Shown: positions 26,523-35,488, counted from the first letter of the stretch. The stretch: 64,000 nt of DNA from Streptomyces sp. NBC_00820 (GCF_036347055.1 NZ_CP108882.1:4444501-4508500), one strand, 5' to 3'. The notes: a model not told the origin generated them from the sequence alone. Translations and numbers: made by a program.

Positions 26523-27355
26523 GACGCCTCGCGCAGACGACCCTGCTGACCCTCACCGGCTTCGGCCTCCTGCACACGGCCCTCTTCACCGACCTCTATC
26601 TGCGCTACGTCAAGGAGGGGCTGCGGCCCCTGCTGATCGCGTCGGGGGCCGTCATGGTGCTGCTGGGCGTGGCGAACATCCTCCTGGACAGACGCCGAAC
26701 ACCGGACGGAACCCCCGCCCCCGACCGGCCCGACCACCTCGGACACCTCGGCTACCAGGGCGGGCACGACCACGGCCACGACCACGCTCATGACCACGGC
26801 CATGACGACGCTCACGCTCACGGCCACGGGCACGACCACTCCGCCGCCCCCCGCGTCGCCTGGCTGCTGGTCCTGCCCGCGCTCAGTCTCCTCCTCTACG
26901 CCCCGCCGGCCCTGGGCGCCTACACGGCGGCGCACTCGAACGACAAGGCGGTCGTGAAGCAGAGCAGGTTCGACCCGCTGCCCGCGACCTCCACGCTGCC
27001 CATGACCCTCACGGCCTTCACCACGCGCGTGCAGCAGGACCCCACCCGCGCGATCAGGGGCCGCACGGTTCAGCTGACCGGCTTCGTCACCCCGATCGCC
27101 CACGACGGCGGCTGGTACCTGACCCGGATCATCTTCACCTGCTGCGCGGCCGACTCGCAGTCCGTCAAGGTCCGCGTGTACGGCACCCCCGCCCCGCCCG
27201 CCGACACCTGGCTCGCGGTCTCCGGCACCTGGCACCCCAAGGGCGCCCTGGGGAGCAGAACGGCGGAAGCGGCTCTCGACGTCCGCGAGACCCACGGCAT
27301 CCCCCAGCCGGTCAACGCCTTCACGGACGACCTGCCGTTGACCCCGTCCTCGTAG
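26519..27355 (+). CDS. TIGR03943 family permease partner with His-rich loop, copy 2
   Basis: A 278-aa paralogue of the protein at 22823. The two N-terminal helices, third helix and CCAAD motif (IFTCCAADSQSVKV) are conserved. Between helices 2 and 3 (about residues 80-106) lies a stretch built almost only of His, Asp, Gly and Ala (HDHGHDHAHDHGHDD and more), as found in zinc, nickel or cobalt transporters. This suggests divalent-metal binding on the cytoplasmic side. The stop TAG starts an array of 9-bp repeats. Confidence 0.8.
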   Translation: MRRLAQTTLLTLTGFGLLHTALFTDLYLRYVKEGLRPLLIASGAVMVLLGVANILLDRRRTPDGTPAPDRPDHLGHLGYQGGHDHGHDHAHDHGHDDAHAHGHGHDHSAAPRVAWLLVLPALSLLLYAPPALGAYTAAHSNDKAVVKQSRFDPLPATSTLPMTLTAFTTRVQQDPTRAIRGRTVQLTGFVTPIAHDGGWYLTRIIFTCCAADSQSVKVRVYGTPAPPADTWLAVSGTWHPKGALGSRTAEAALDVRETHGIPQPVNAFTDDLPLTPSS

Positions 27356-27421
27356 CCCTGGTAGCCCTGGTAGCCCTCGTAGTTCTCGTAGTTCTCGTAG
27401 TTCTCGTAGTTCTCGTAGTCC
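27353..27421 (+). repeat. 9-bp tandem repeat with eight in-frame TAG codons
   Basis: Units TAGCCCTGG, TAGCCCTCG and TAGTTCTCG run from the stop codon of the TIGR03943 gene, with TAG at 27353 and every 9 bp to 27416. On the other strand the array reads as ENY/EGY/QGY peptide repeats but is not linked to a gene. Confidence 0.85.
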
Positions 27422-27454
27422 TTGTATTCACCGAGCCCGGCGCGCGCCGGCTCC

Positions 27455-28807
27455 TCAGTGCCGTCCGGCCTTCTCGTGGCCCCCGTGCTTGCTCCTGGAC
27501 TTCTCCACGCCGTCCTCGTGCCGCTCGGGGGCGTGCTCCTGCGCCGCCGGCGGGGCGGGCGGCGTGGTCGGCGGCTGCGTGCTGTTCACGGGCATGCCGT
27601 TCGCGGGGGTTCCGCTCACGGACGCGGACCCGGCGGGGGAGGGGGAAGCGGGGGTTTCGTCCGAGGAGTTCAGTGAGGCGCCGAAGGCGGCGGCCGCCGC
27701 GAACAGCAGCAGGCCCGCACCGCCGAGGACGGCCTTCGTGGCGTTGCCGGTGCGCTTGCGGACACGGGGCGCGGCCCGCCTGCCGCTACCGGTGTCCCCA
27801 CCGGTGCGGGTGGTGCTGCCGGTGCTGCCAGTGCCGCCGGAGCGGGTGGTGCTGACGGCACGGGTGCCCGTGCGGGTCCCGGCGCCGGCGCGAGTGCCGG
27901 CGCGGGTGCCGCTACGGCTGCCGGCGCGGCTGCCGGTGCGGGACGGAGTCGCCGGGGCGGGCTGGGCGGGCTGTGCCTGCGCAGTGGCCGGGGGCTGCTG
28001 CTCGTACCGGGGCGTCGCCAGCCACGCGGCCGCCTGTTCCGCGGTGGGGCGCTGGGCGGGGTCCTTGGCCAGCATGCCGAGGACGTAGTCGGCCAGCGGG
28101 CCCGGTATCCCGGGGCGCACGTGGGTGAGCGCGACCGGCGGGGCGTCCACGTGCTGCTGCACCACTGCCAGGCTGTTCGAGCCGCGGAACGGCGGCTGCC
28201 CGGTGAGCAGTTCGTAGAGCACGCAGCCGAGGGAGTAGATGTCGGAGGACGGCTGCGCGGAGCGCCCGAGGGCCCGCTCGGGGGCCAGGTAGTCGGCGGT
28301 GCCGAGGACCTTCCCGGTGGCGGTGAGCGTGGCCGCGGAGTCGTCGGCGAAGCGCGCGATACCGAAGTCCGTGATCTTCACGGTGCGGTCCGTCGCCAGC
28401 ATCACGTTGGCCGGCTTGATGTCCCGGTGGACCACGCCCTGGGCGTGTGCGGCGGACAGCCCAAGAGCCATCTGCGCCCCGACGGTCGCCGCCTCGGCCG
28501 GGGACAGCGTGCCGCGCAGGGAGCGCTCCTGGGCCAGGGTCCAGCCGTCGATCAGCTCCATCACCAGATAGAACTGGCCATGGTGGGAACCGAAGTCGTA
28601 CACGCCGACCACGTGGGGGTGGTTGAGGCGCCCCGCGGTCTGGGCCTCCAGCCGGAAGCGCTCGGTGTCCGTCGCCTCCTCGGTGTGCAGGAGCTTCACC
28701 GCCACCGGCCGGTCGAGGATCTGGTCCGTGGCCCGCCACACCTCGCCCATGGCGCCCCGCCCCAGCGGCTCGTCCAAGTGGTAGCGATCCGCTAGAAGCA
28801 AGCCCAC
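27455..28807 (-). CDS. Receptor-type Ser/Thr protein kinase
   Basis: A 450-aa kinase. The catalytic domain occupies about 1-265: GRGAMGEVW loop, lysine in VAVKLLH, HRDIKPANV, DFGIARF and APERALG. A juxtamembrane linker of repeated Gly-Ser/Thr-Arg units (SRTGSRAGSRSGTRAGTRAG) follows, then one membrane helix near 370-387 and a short Pro/Thr-rich outer tail ending in Glu/His/Lys. There is no sensor domain. The GTG start has GAAGGA 7 nt upstream. A CATAAT box lies about 70 nt before it. Confidence 0.9.
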   Translation of the reverse strand: MGLLLADRYHLDEPLGRGAMGEVWRATDQILDRPVAVKLLHTEEATDTERFRLEAQTAGRLNHPHVVGVYDFGSHHGQFYLVMELIDGWTLAQERSLRGTLSPAEAATVGAQMALGLSAAHAQGVVHRDIKPANVMLATDRTVKITDFGIARFADDSAATLTATGKVLGTADYLAPERALGRSAQPSSDIYSLGCVLYELLTGQPPFRGSNSLAVVQQHVDAPPVALTHVRPGIPGPLADYVLGMLAKDPAQRPTAEQAAAWLATPRYEQQPPATAQAQPAQPAPATPSRTGSRAGSRSGTRAGTRAGAGTRTGTRAVSTTRSGGTGSTGSTTRTGGDTGSGRRAAPRVRKRTGNATKAVLGGAGLLLFAAAAAFGASLNSSDETPASPSPAGSASVSGTPANGMPVNSTQPPTTPPAPPAAQEHAPERHEDGVEKSRSKHGGHEKAGRH

Positions 28808-29348
28808 CAGTGTTCCTTCGCTCTCGACGACAGCCTTTCGCCGCTCGTCCTCAAGTCCCCATGATTCGCACGCAATTATGAAGAGGAAATCGCAGCTTAC
28901 CGAAGGGGGAGCGACGGTCCGTGGACTGGCCCGGGGCACGGTGACACCTCCGTCGCCACCGAGCGGCCGCGCGGTCCGGCACGGGTGCGCGTCCGCGGCC
29001 CGCAGACCCGCGAGTGGACCGCCGAGGCGGTCTCCCGCGCCGGTACGTCCGGGCAGGGGGCAGGGGTACGTCCACGTCCGGTCCGCGTCTACGTCCCCCA
29101 CTCCACCGGAGCCCCTCGGACTCGCCTCCGCTCCCGCTTCCTCCCCCTCCCCGCAGGTGGCCCGCACGTACCGGAGGCCCTTCCGGTGGCGTCCGCCGGT
29201 GCCCGGATGCGCGATCACGACCGCCGCGAAAGGATGGGCGTGGGTGGCCTGCGCTCCGCGAGGCTGCGCGGGGCTTGCCGCCGACCGTGCCTCGGCGTCC
29301 GGCCGAGCTGGGGGTGACGCGTATTTCGGCGTTCTTCCGGAGCTTCAC
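28808..29348. other. Long divergent intergenic region
   Basis: About 540 bp between the kinase and doxX-like starts. A CATAAT -10-like box for the kinase lies on the reverse strand at 28875-28880 in an AT-rich pocket (28861-28901). The rest is GC-rich and open in several frames, but without recognisable protein similarity or ribosome binding sites. I see no gene in it. Confidence 0.5.
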
Positions 29349-29909
29349 ATGGGTGACAAGCGCATCTCGTACCGTCGTACCGCGAGTCCGAGGGAACCAG
29401 TGGCGCACGGCACCGGAGTGTCCCGGGCATCCGCCGCCGACTGCGGCCTTCTGCTGATCAGACTGACGATCGGGCTGCTGATGGCGGCGCACGGGGCTCA
29501 GAAACTGTTCGGGCTCTTCGGGGGCCCCGGCCTGACCGCGACCGGCAAAGGCTTCGAGGCCCTCGGTTTCCGGCCCGGGAAGGTCTTCGCGGTGATCGGT
29601 GGAGGCTCCGAGTTCCTGGGCGGCCTCGGCCTGGCCCTGGGCCTGCTCACGCCGCTGGCCGCCGCCGCCCTGATCGGCGTGATGATCAACGCCATGGCCA
29701 CGGTCACCGGTGCCCACGGTCTGTGGGACCAGGACGGCGGTGTGGAGTACAGCGTCTGCATCACCGTGGTCGCCCTGGCCATCGCCGCCATCGGGCCGGG
29801 CCGGCTCGCCCTGGACCGGTTCTTCCCCTGGGGCCGGGGCGGCTGGCCCGAGGCCGTCTTCGCTCTCGGGCTGGGAGGCATCGGCGCCGCGATCACGCTG
29901 AGTCTTTGA
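29349..29909 (+). CDS. DoxX family membrane protein
   Basis: A 186-aa protein with four membrane helices: RLTIGLLMAAHGAQKLFG, VFAVIGGGSEFLGGLGL, LAAAALIGVMINAMA and VCITVVALAIAAIG. The HGxQKLFG motif near the first helix is typical of DoxX/DoxD-like proteins, linked to redox balance in actinobacteria. The ATG chosen has GGAG 7 nt upstream. A GTG 51 bp later (VAHGTG), with GAGGGA, is an alternative. The stop lies in an 8-bp tandem duplication (tgagtctt/tgagtctc). Confidence 0.88.
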   Translation: MGDKRISYRRTASPREPVAHGTGVSRASAADCGLLLIRLTIGLLMAAHGAQKLFGLFGGPGLTATGKGFEALGFRPGKVFAVIGGGSEFLGGLGLALGLLTPLAAAALIGVMINAMATVTGAHGLWDQDGGVEYSVCITVVALAIAAIGPGRLALDRFFPWGRGGWPEAVFALGLGGIGAAITLSL

Positions 29910-30072
29910 GTCTCTGCGCCTCTCGGTACCCGACTTCCCGGGGCTCCGAGCGGCTGATCCGCCGCGCCCCCGAGGCACCGGCGGGCGGCCCTTCACCGCA
30001 TCTTTGACGGTCCGGTAACGATCCACAGATTGTCGGCACGTGTGTCCATGGGACGTACATACGATCCGGCGC

Positions 30073-31725
30073 ATGAACAGAGCTGTGAAGATCGGCCTCG
30101 CCGGTACGTGCACCGCGCTGCTCGTCCTCGGGGGGATCGGTACCTACAACATCGTGCACGGTCTGACATCCACCGGTGACGGCTCTTCGGACGCAGCCCG
30201 GACGTTCGGTGCCGCGGGTGTGTCGAGTACGCCGCCCTCGGACGCCGAAGCGCTCAGGATGACCCGCGCCTTCCTGGGCAGCTGGTCCCGGCGGCACCTC
30301 GACGGCGCGGCGAGCGACACCGACGTGCCCGACACCGCCGGGCCGGCGCTGCGGGCCTACGCGGGTGGCCTGAAGCTGAAGAAGGTGTCCTTCTCGAACG
30401 TCCTTCCCGCAGGGCACTCGACCGTGACGCAGGGCGCCACGAAGGTCACCTTCGATGTCACCGCCGAGGTCGCGGGGGGCACGTGGACGTACTCGAGCGC
30501 GGTCGCCGTGCTGAAGAGCGCGAACGGCACGCTCGCGGTCCACTGGAACAACTCCGTGCTCTACCCCGGCCTGGGCGACGACCAGTCGCTGAAGGCGGGG
30601 AGTATGCCGGCCGGCTCGACCCCGGCCAAGGTGGTCGCGAGCGACGGGAAGACGGACCTCTCCACCTTCCCCTCCCTGCGGGAGATCGCGACGACGATCG
30701 GCGAGCACGGGGAGCCCACGGGAGGCAGCACCGGCACGGGTGTCGCCGTACTCGACTTCGACGGCACGGCCGCCAAGACGCTGCAGGTCTTCTCCAAGGG
30801 GCGCCCGCCGGTCGTCAGGACGACCATCGACGCGCACCTCCAGAAGGTCGCCGAGAGCGCGGTGAAGGACCCCCGTCTCCAGGAGAAGCCCGCCGGGACC
30901 GTGGCGCTCGACTGGCGCAGCGGTCACATCCTGGCGATCGCGCACACGGGTGAGGACGGGGACATCGCCATCAACGGCATCAAGTCGCCGGGCTCGACGA
31001 TGAAGATCATCACCTCTGCGGCCCTGTTCGACCGGGCGGGCCTGACCCCGAACAGCCCGGCGCCGTGCGACGACTCGGTGATGGCCAACACCCAGTCGTT
31101 CCACAACGACCCGGGAGTGCGGGCCGACCACGGCTCCACCCTCGCCCAGGCGTTCACCGTCTCGTGCAACACCTCCTTCATCAAGGACGGGTTCAACTCC
31201 CTGGTGCACGGCGGAAACGCCTCCGCCCTGCACGACGAGGCGGTCAACGTCTTCGGCATGGGCAGCTGGTCCATCGGCGGCGGGGTCGCCACCAGCGACC
31301 CGAGCATCCCGCCGGACGTCCAAGGCGGCGACCAGGCCGCGCAGTTCATCGGCCAGGGCAAGGTCACGGCCACCCCGCTGTTCATGGCGTCCGTCGCGGC
31401 GACCGTCCGCAACGCCGGCTTCAGGCAGCCGGTCATCCTCCCCGGACAGCACCAGGACGCCGCCCCCCGGGCCATCTCCGCCCGCACGGCCGGCTATCTC
31501 CAGTCGATGATGCGCAACGTGGCCACCAGCGGTACGGCGGCTCCGCGGCTGGGCGGCCTGGCCGGCGTCGGCGCCAAGACGGGCACCGCGGAGGAGGGGG
31601 ACCACACCAACGGCTGGCTCACCGCCTACGACTCCCGCATCGCCGTCGCGGCCCTCGTCGAGGGTGGCAGCTCAGGAGTGGACTCCGCAGGTCACGTCGT
31701 ACGAGGGCTGCTGACGGGCGACTGA
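30073..31725 (+). CDS. Penicillin-binding transpeptidase with MecA-N-like domain
   Basis: A 550-aa class B PBP-like protein anchored by an N-terminal helix (about 5-25). Residues 45-150 resemble the NTF2-like domain of PBP2a-type proteins (RAFLGSWSRRHLDGAA, GTWTYSSAVAVLKSANG). The transpeptidase domain has SxxK as STMK (308-311), SCN near 364 and KTGT near 502. It crosslinks peptidoglycan, perhaps with beta-lactam tolerance; that is inferred. The start MNRAVKIG is preferred over an upstream in-frame ATG because the helix then lies at the N-terminus. A strong hairpin follows. Confidence 0.88.
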   Translation: MNRAVKIGLAGTCTALLVLGGIGTYNIVHGLTSTGDGSSDAARTFGAAGVSSTPPSDAEALRMTRAFLGSWSRRHLDGAASDTDVPDTAGPALRAYAGGLKLKKVSFSNVLPAGHSTVTQGATKVTFDVTAEVAGGTWTYSSAVAVLKSANGTLAVHWNNSVLYPGLGDDQSLKAGSMPAGSTPAKVVASDGKTDLSTFPSLREIATTIGEHGEPTGGSTGTGVAVLDFDGTAAKTLQVFSKGRPPVVRTTIDAHLQKVAESAVKDPRLQEKPAGTVALDWRSGHILAIAHTGEDGDIAINGIKSPGSTMKIITSAALFDRAGLTPNSPAPCDDSVMANTQSFHNDPGVRADHGSTLAQAFTVSCNTSFIKDGFNSLVHGGNASALHDEAVNVFGMGSWSIGGGVATSDPSIPPDVQGGDQAAQFIGQGKVTATPLFMASVAATVRNAGFRQPVILPGQHQDAAPRAISARTAGYLQSMMRNVATSGTAAPRLGGLAGVGAKTGTAEEGDHTNGWLTAYDSRIAVAALVEGGSSGVDSAGHVVRGLLTGD

Positions 31726-31741
31726 CCCCGGCGCCACATGC

Positions 31742-31789
31742 ACGCGAGGTCCGCGCGACCGCTCGCCGGCGGTGGCGCGGACCTCGCGT
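31742..31789. terminator. Strong bidirectional hairpin
   Basis: ACGCGAGGTCCGCGC pairs with its complement (15 bp) around an 18-nt loop, between the PBP and the convergent surface protein gene. Confidence 0.75.
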
Positions 31790-31889
31790 CGAAGGAGGAC
31801 CTCGCGCTCAAGGGCGTACCTTGCGTTCGCGCGGGTGCCTTGCGTCCGTGCGTGCCCTCTCGCGGTCGAGGGCGGGCGGGCAGGGGCCG

Positions 31890-32972
31890 TCAGACGGTGG
31901 CACCCGGGCCGGCGGTCTTGCGGCGGCGCACCACGAACACGGCGCCGGCGCCCACGGCCACGGCGGCACCGCCGGTGAGGGCGATCGTGGGCAGCGCGGA
32001 GCTGGAACCGGTCTGGGCGAGGTGGCCCTGGGGCTCGATCTGCGTGTTGCCGGACGGCTGCTTCGGCATCGGCATCGGCTTCTTGCCACCCTGCGGCTTG
32101 GCGTCACCCGGGGTGCCGGGGGTGGAGCCGTCCTTCAGGATGTCGAACTGGTAGTAGCTGTCGTCGCCGGAGAAGACGCAGTTGCCCTTGTCGTCGGCGT
32201 ACATGCCGATGCTGATGGCGTAACCGAGGCCGGCCGGGGCGGACTTGTCCACGGCCACGCGCATGTCGATGGAGAAGGACTCGTGCGCCTTGACGTCGGT
32301 GTACCCCAGGTAGCCGGCGCCCTCGTCGTCCTCGTCCAGGGAGATGTCGACCCACTGGCCGGAGGACGGGTCCTGGTACTGCAGGCTGAGGTGGCTGGTG
32401 TCGACGAAGTAGTCGTCCTCGTCCGTCTGGGCCGCGAACACGCCGAGGTCGACCCGCTTGTAGGCGTGGTCGCCGGAGTTGTTCACGTTCAGCTTGAAGC
32501 TGTGGAAGCCGCTGCCCGCCACGATCTTCGAGGGCAGACCGGAGAGGCCGGTGTGCAGGTCCTTGTCGATCGAGGGGTCGTCGCTGTCGCACTCGAAGGG
32601 GCCGGCCGGGTCGGACGAGGACGGCGAGGGAGTGGCGGACACCGAGGCCGACGCGGACGCGTCGGTGGAGGCGGAGGTGGAAGCGGAGGCGGAGGACTGG
32701 CTGGTGGCGGTGCTGCCCGCCTCGGCCGCCGCCGTGGTGTCGTCGGCCGCGGGGGTCGTCGCGTCGGCACCCGGAGTCGTCTCGTCGGCCGCCGGGGTGG
32801 TGTCCTCGGCCGCGGACGTGGACTGCTCGCCGTTGGGAGCCGCCTCACCGGCGGTCGCCGTGGCGGTGGCGGTGGTGTCGTCCGACGCGGAGGCGGCCGG
32901 CGCCGTCAGCAGGACGGCCGGAGCTATGGCGGCCGTCGCGGCGGCGAGAGCCAGAGAGCGGCGAAGCTTCAT
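31890..32972 (-). CDS. Secreted LAxTG cell-wall-anchored protein
   Basis: A 360-aa exported protein. Signal peptide 1-30 (MKLRRSLALAAA ... APAASAS) is followed by an Ala/Thr/Ser/Asp-rich stalk to about 120, a folded domain of 170 residues with paired Cys (FECDSDD, KGNCVFSGDDS), a Pro/Lys linker, and a sorting signal LAQTG at 318-322 with a hydrophobic helix and RRRK tail. LAxTG is the motif used by class E sortases of Streptomyces, so the protein is expected on the cell wall. GAGG lies 5 nt before the ATG. A perfect Crp-type palindrome lies about 85 bp upstream. Confidence 0.88.
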   Translation of the reverse strand: MKLRRSLALAAATAAIAPAVLLTAPAASASDDTTATATATAGEAAPNGEQSTSAAEDTTPAADETTPGADATTPAADDTTAAAEAGSTATSQSSASASTSASTDASASASVSATPSPSSSDPAGPFECDSDDPSIDKDLHTGLSGLPSKIVAGSGFHSFKLNVNNSGDHAYKRVDLGVFAAQTDEDDYFVDTSHLSLQYQDPSSGQWVDISLDEDDEGAGYLGYTDVKAHESFSIDMRVAVDKSAPAGLGYAISIGMYADDKGNCVFSGDDSYYQFDILKDGSTPGTPGDAKPQGGKKPMPMPKQPSGNTQIEPQGHLAQTGSSSALPTIALTGGAAVAVGAGAVFVVRRRKTAGPGATV

Positions 32973-33054
32973 GCGAACCTCAAGACAGGAGTGGCCGATG
33001 ACGTACGCGAAGATGACCCACGAGGGCCGGAAAGGGTTGTCCGATATCGCTCTG

Positions 33055-33070
33055 TGTGACTTGAGTCACA
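33055..33070. promoter_or_regulatory. Crp-binding site candidate, perfect consensus
   Basis: TGTGACTTGAGTCACA matches TGTGA-N6-TCACA exactly and also GTG-N6-GNCAC. It lies about 85 bp upstream of the LAxTG protein gene and 230 bp upstream of the SUKH-like gene. Confidence 0.65.
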
Positions 33071-33137
33071 TGCCCGTGGCGTTTGGTGCGACCCGGGAGC
33101 GAGACGCCCGGCTGCCGGCTCGGAGGTCCGCTCGCGA

Positions 33138-33187
33138 GCGGCGGAGGTCCTGTCGGTGAGGGGCGGCGGAAGACCTGTCGGTGAGGG
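33138..33187. repeat. 25-bp tandem duplication
   Basis: Two units of gcggcgga..-cctgtcggtgaggg, 23 of 25 identical, in the spacer between divergent genes. Confidence 0.7.
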
Positions 33188-33287
33188 CGGCGGAGCACCC
33201 GTTCACGAGCGCCGGAGGTTCCTGTGGGCAGCCGTCGGCCGGTGAGACCGGCGGCATCCAGCGACACCCGGTGAGACTGGCGATCAT

Positions 33288-33293
33288 TATCCT
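33288..33293 (+). promoter_or_regulatory. Candidate leaderless -10 box
   Basis: TATCCT, 6 nt before the GTG of the SUKH-like gene, which has no ribosome binding site. Confidence 0.4.
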
Positions 33294-33299
33294 GGCCGA

Positions 33300-33827
33300 G
33301 TGACCGCTACCGATGAACAGCAGTTCCCGCCCGCCCTGGCCGCCGCGCTGGCGGTTCCGCTCGACTACCGCGACGGCGACGGGGTCGACTTCGAGCCCTT
33401 TTCCGCCTTTCTCTCCGCCGAGGACACCACGGACTGGTTCCAGGCCTGGACCGGCAACGCGGAGCTGAGCGGCGACGACTTCCGGGTGTTCGGACAGGAC
33501 GGCGCCGGTGGCTACGCGGCGTTCTGGACGACCCGCCCGGACCGCCCGCTCACCGAACAGCCCGTGGTCTTCCTCGGTTCGGAGGGGGAGACGGGCGTCA
33601 TAGCCCGTGACCTCGGCGCCTTCCTGTGGCTGCTGGCCGCCGGCTTCGGCCCCCGGGAAGCGGCCACCCCGGACGCGCCCGGCTGGACCCCGCGCCCCGA
33701 CCACGGCCTGACGGCCGTCGCGGAACGCTTCGCGGCCGACCACCGGCAGCCGGCGGCCGACATCATCGGACAGGCCACCCGCGAGTTCCCCGACTTCGAC
33801 GACATCATCATGGAGCTCTGCGCCTGA
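33300..33827 (+). CDS. SMI1/KNR4 (SUKH)-like protein
   Basis: A 175-aa acidic soluble protein. The pattern FLGSEGETGVIARDLGAFLWLLAAGFGPREA and the acidic character recall SUKH domains, found in immunity proteins of polymorphic toxin systems and in housekeeping proteins. No toxin gene is adjacent. The start is GTG, with TATCCT 6 nt before it and no ribosome binding site, so the mRNA may be leaderless. Assignment rests on overall look and is moderate. Confidence 0.55.
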   Translation: MTATDEQQFPPALAAALAVPLDYRDGDGVDFEPFSAFLSAEDTTDWFQAWTGNAELSGDDFRVFGQDGAGGYAAFWTTRPDRPLTEQPVVFLGSEGETGVIARDLGAFLWLLAAGFGPREAATPDAPGWTPRPDHGLTAVAERFAADHRQPAADIIGQATREFPDFDDIIMELCA

Positions 33828-34065
33828 CCTTCGCGGCGCACGGCGACGCGCACGACTCATCGCGCACGCGCACGAGCACCCGCACCCGAGCGCCCGCGCC
33901 CGCGTCCCCCGCGCACGCCGTCACCCCGGCGGCGGCGGGAGGCGGCCGGGTTCCGCCGCCGGGGTGACCGGGGCGGGCGGGGGCGTGGGCCCACATGCGC
34001 CGCGGACCGCACCGTCGCAGTCTGGACGCATGATCTGTCCAGCGGCACGCGACGAGGGGTGACCC

Positions 34066-34797
34066 ATGAAGTTCGCAGTCATCGGCGGTACCGGCCTGAT
34101 CGGGTCCCAGGTCGTGGAGAAGCTCAAGGCGGCGGGGCACGAGGTCCAGTCGTACTCGCTGTCCACAGGTGTGGACGTGATCACCGGCGAGGGCCTGGAG
34201 GAGGCGCTGGCCGGAGCCGACGTCGTCGTCAACCTGACGAACTCCCCGACTTTCGACGACGCCTCCCCGGAGTTCTTCCGGACCTCGATGGACAACATCC
34301 TGGCCGCCGGCCGCAAGGGCGGGGTCGGGCACGTCGTCATCCTGTCGATCGTCGGTGTGGACGAGGTGCCCGACCTGGTCTACTACCGGGCGAAGACCCT
34401 GCAGGAGGACATCCTCAAGGCCGGCCCGATCCCCTACTCGATCGTCCGCGCCACCCAGTTCATGGAGTTCATGGACGCGGTGATGTCCTGGACCGCCGAG
34501 GGCGACACCGTCCGCCTGCCCGCGACGCCGCTCCGGCCGATCGCCGCGCAGGACGTCTCCGACGCCGTCGTCGACGTCGCCACCGGCCCCCCGCTGGACG
34601 GCGTCCTCGAGATCGCGGGGCCCGACGTCATCCCCCTCGACGAGATCGGCCGGATCACCCTGAGAGCCCGGTCCGACGGCCGCACGGTCGTCACCGACGA
34701 CACCGCCGGCATGTTCGCCGCCGTCCCCGGTGACGTCCTCGTCCCCAAGGGAGAGGCCCGCATCGCTCCCACCCACTACAGCGACTGGCTCTCCTGA
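34066..34797 (+). CDS. NmrA/atypical SDR NAD(P)-binding protein
   Basis: A 243-aa Rossmann protein. The N-terminus KFAVIGGTGLIGSQVVEKL has the GGTGxIG dinucleotide loop of atypical short-chain dehydrogenases. The classic YxxxK is replaced by YYRAKTLQE, and SIVRATQFMEFMD is typical of NmrA-like proteins that act as redox sensors or reductases. GAGGGGTG precedes the ATG. It lies 41 bp before the cupin gene on the same strand, probably one operon. Its upstream region holds only a weak ECF41-like match. Confidence 0.88.
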   Translation: MKFAVIGGTGLIGSQVVEKLKAAGHEVQSYSLSTGVDVITGEGLEEALAGADVVVNLTNSPTFDDASPEFFRTSMDNILAAGRKGGVGHVVILSIVGVDEVPDLVYYRAKTLQEDILKAGPIPYSIVRATQFMEFMDAVMSWTAEGDTVRLPATPLRPIAAQDVSDAVVDVATGPPLDGVLEIAGPDVIPLDEIGRITLRARSDGRTVVTDDTAGMFAAVPGDVLVPKGEARIAPTHYSDWLS

Positions 34798-34838
34798 GCT
34801 CCTCCCGCCACCCAGCCCACCACACCGGAGGCCTCACC

Positions 34839-35285
34839 ATGTCGAACGACGACCCGGCAGCAGGCGGTACCGGAAGCGCACCGCGGTCGGACGCGTGGAA
34901 GACGGCGCTCACCGTGCTGCAGTCGGTGACACCGCCCTCCGTCCCCGAGGGGGCGGAGGCGATGACCGTCGTCGTCGAGTTCCCGCCCGGCGACCCCGGC
35001 ACCCCTCCGCACCGGCACTCGGGACCCGCGTTCGGCTACGTGCTGGAGGGGGAGATGCTCTTCGAGCTGGAAGGCGAGCCCGAACGGGTGATCAAGGCCG
35101 GTGAGACGTTCTGGGAGCCGGGCGGCGACGTCATCCACTACCAGGACGGAAACAACCGGACGGACTCCCGGAGCCGCTTCCTCGTCACCATGCTGTGCGC
35201 GCCGGGCCGGCCCATGCTGACCCTGGTCGACGACGAGGAACTGGCCCGGCGCGCACACCTGCGAGCTCCTCGCCCGGGCGCCTGA
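34839..35285 (+). CDS. Cupin domain protein
   Basis: A 148-aa single-domain cupin. The metal-binding motifs PPHRHSGPAFGYVLEGEM and, in the second half, GGDVIHYQDGN are visible. GGAGG lies 7 nt before the ATG. The reaction is unknown; small cupins are often dioxygenases or sensors. It probably shares a transcript with the NmrA-like gene. Confidence 0.88.
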   Translation: MSNDDPAAGGTGSAPRSDAWKTALTVLQSVTPPSVPEGAEAMTVVVEFPPGDPGTPPHRHSGPAFGYVLEGEMLFELEGEPERVIKAGETFWEPGGDVIHYQDGNNRTDSRSRFLVTMLCAPGRPMLTLVDDEELARRAHLRAPRPGA

Positions 35286-35386
35286 CCCCGCACCCAGGCG
35301 CGCTCGTGCCGGTGGGCGCCCCTCGCCCACCGGCGCCTCACCCTTCGCCCCTCACCCGTCCCCTCGCTCTCCCGGGCCATTCACTC

Positions 35387-35416
35387 TTGACCGCAGTGCA
35401 CTTTGCATTACAAAGT
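35387..35416 (+). promoter_or_regulatory. Promoter with overlapping palindromic operator
   Basis: TTGACC as -35 and TACAAA as -10 with a 16-nt spacer. ACTTTGCATTACAAAGT (35400-35416), a 6-bp-arm palindrome, covers the -10. It lies 73 bp upstream of the membrane protein gene, whose partner gene encodes a winged-helix regulator that may bind it. Confidence 0.6.
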
Positions 35417-35488
35417 AGATCGCGTGGCGTGCGGTCGACCGACGGCCCGCTGACAGCGCTGCCGAAGCGCGATCGCAGGGGAGGCATC

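Noticed and set aside
27422..27454. Extension of the kinase C-terminus through the ENY repeat
   Set aside because: A TGA stop separates the kinase from the repeat on the reverse strand and no ribosome binding site or start links the repeat to a gene.
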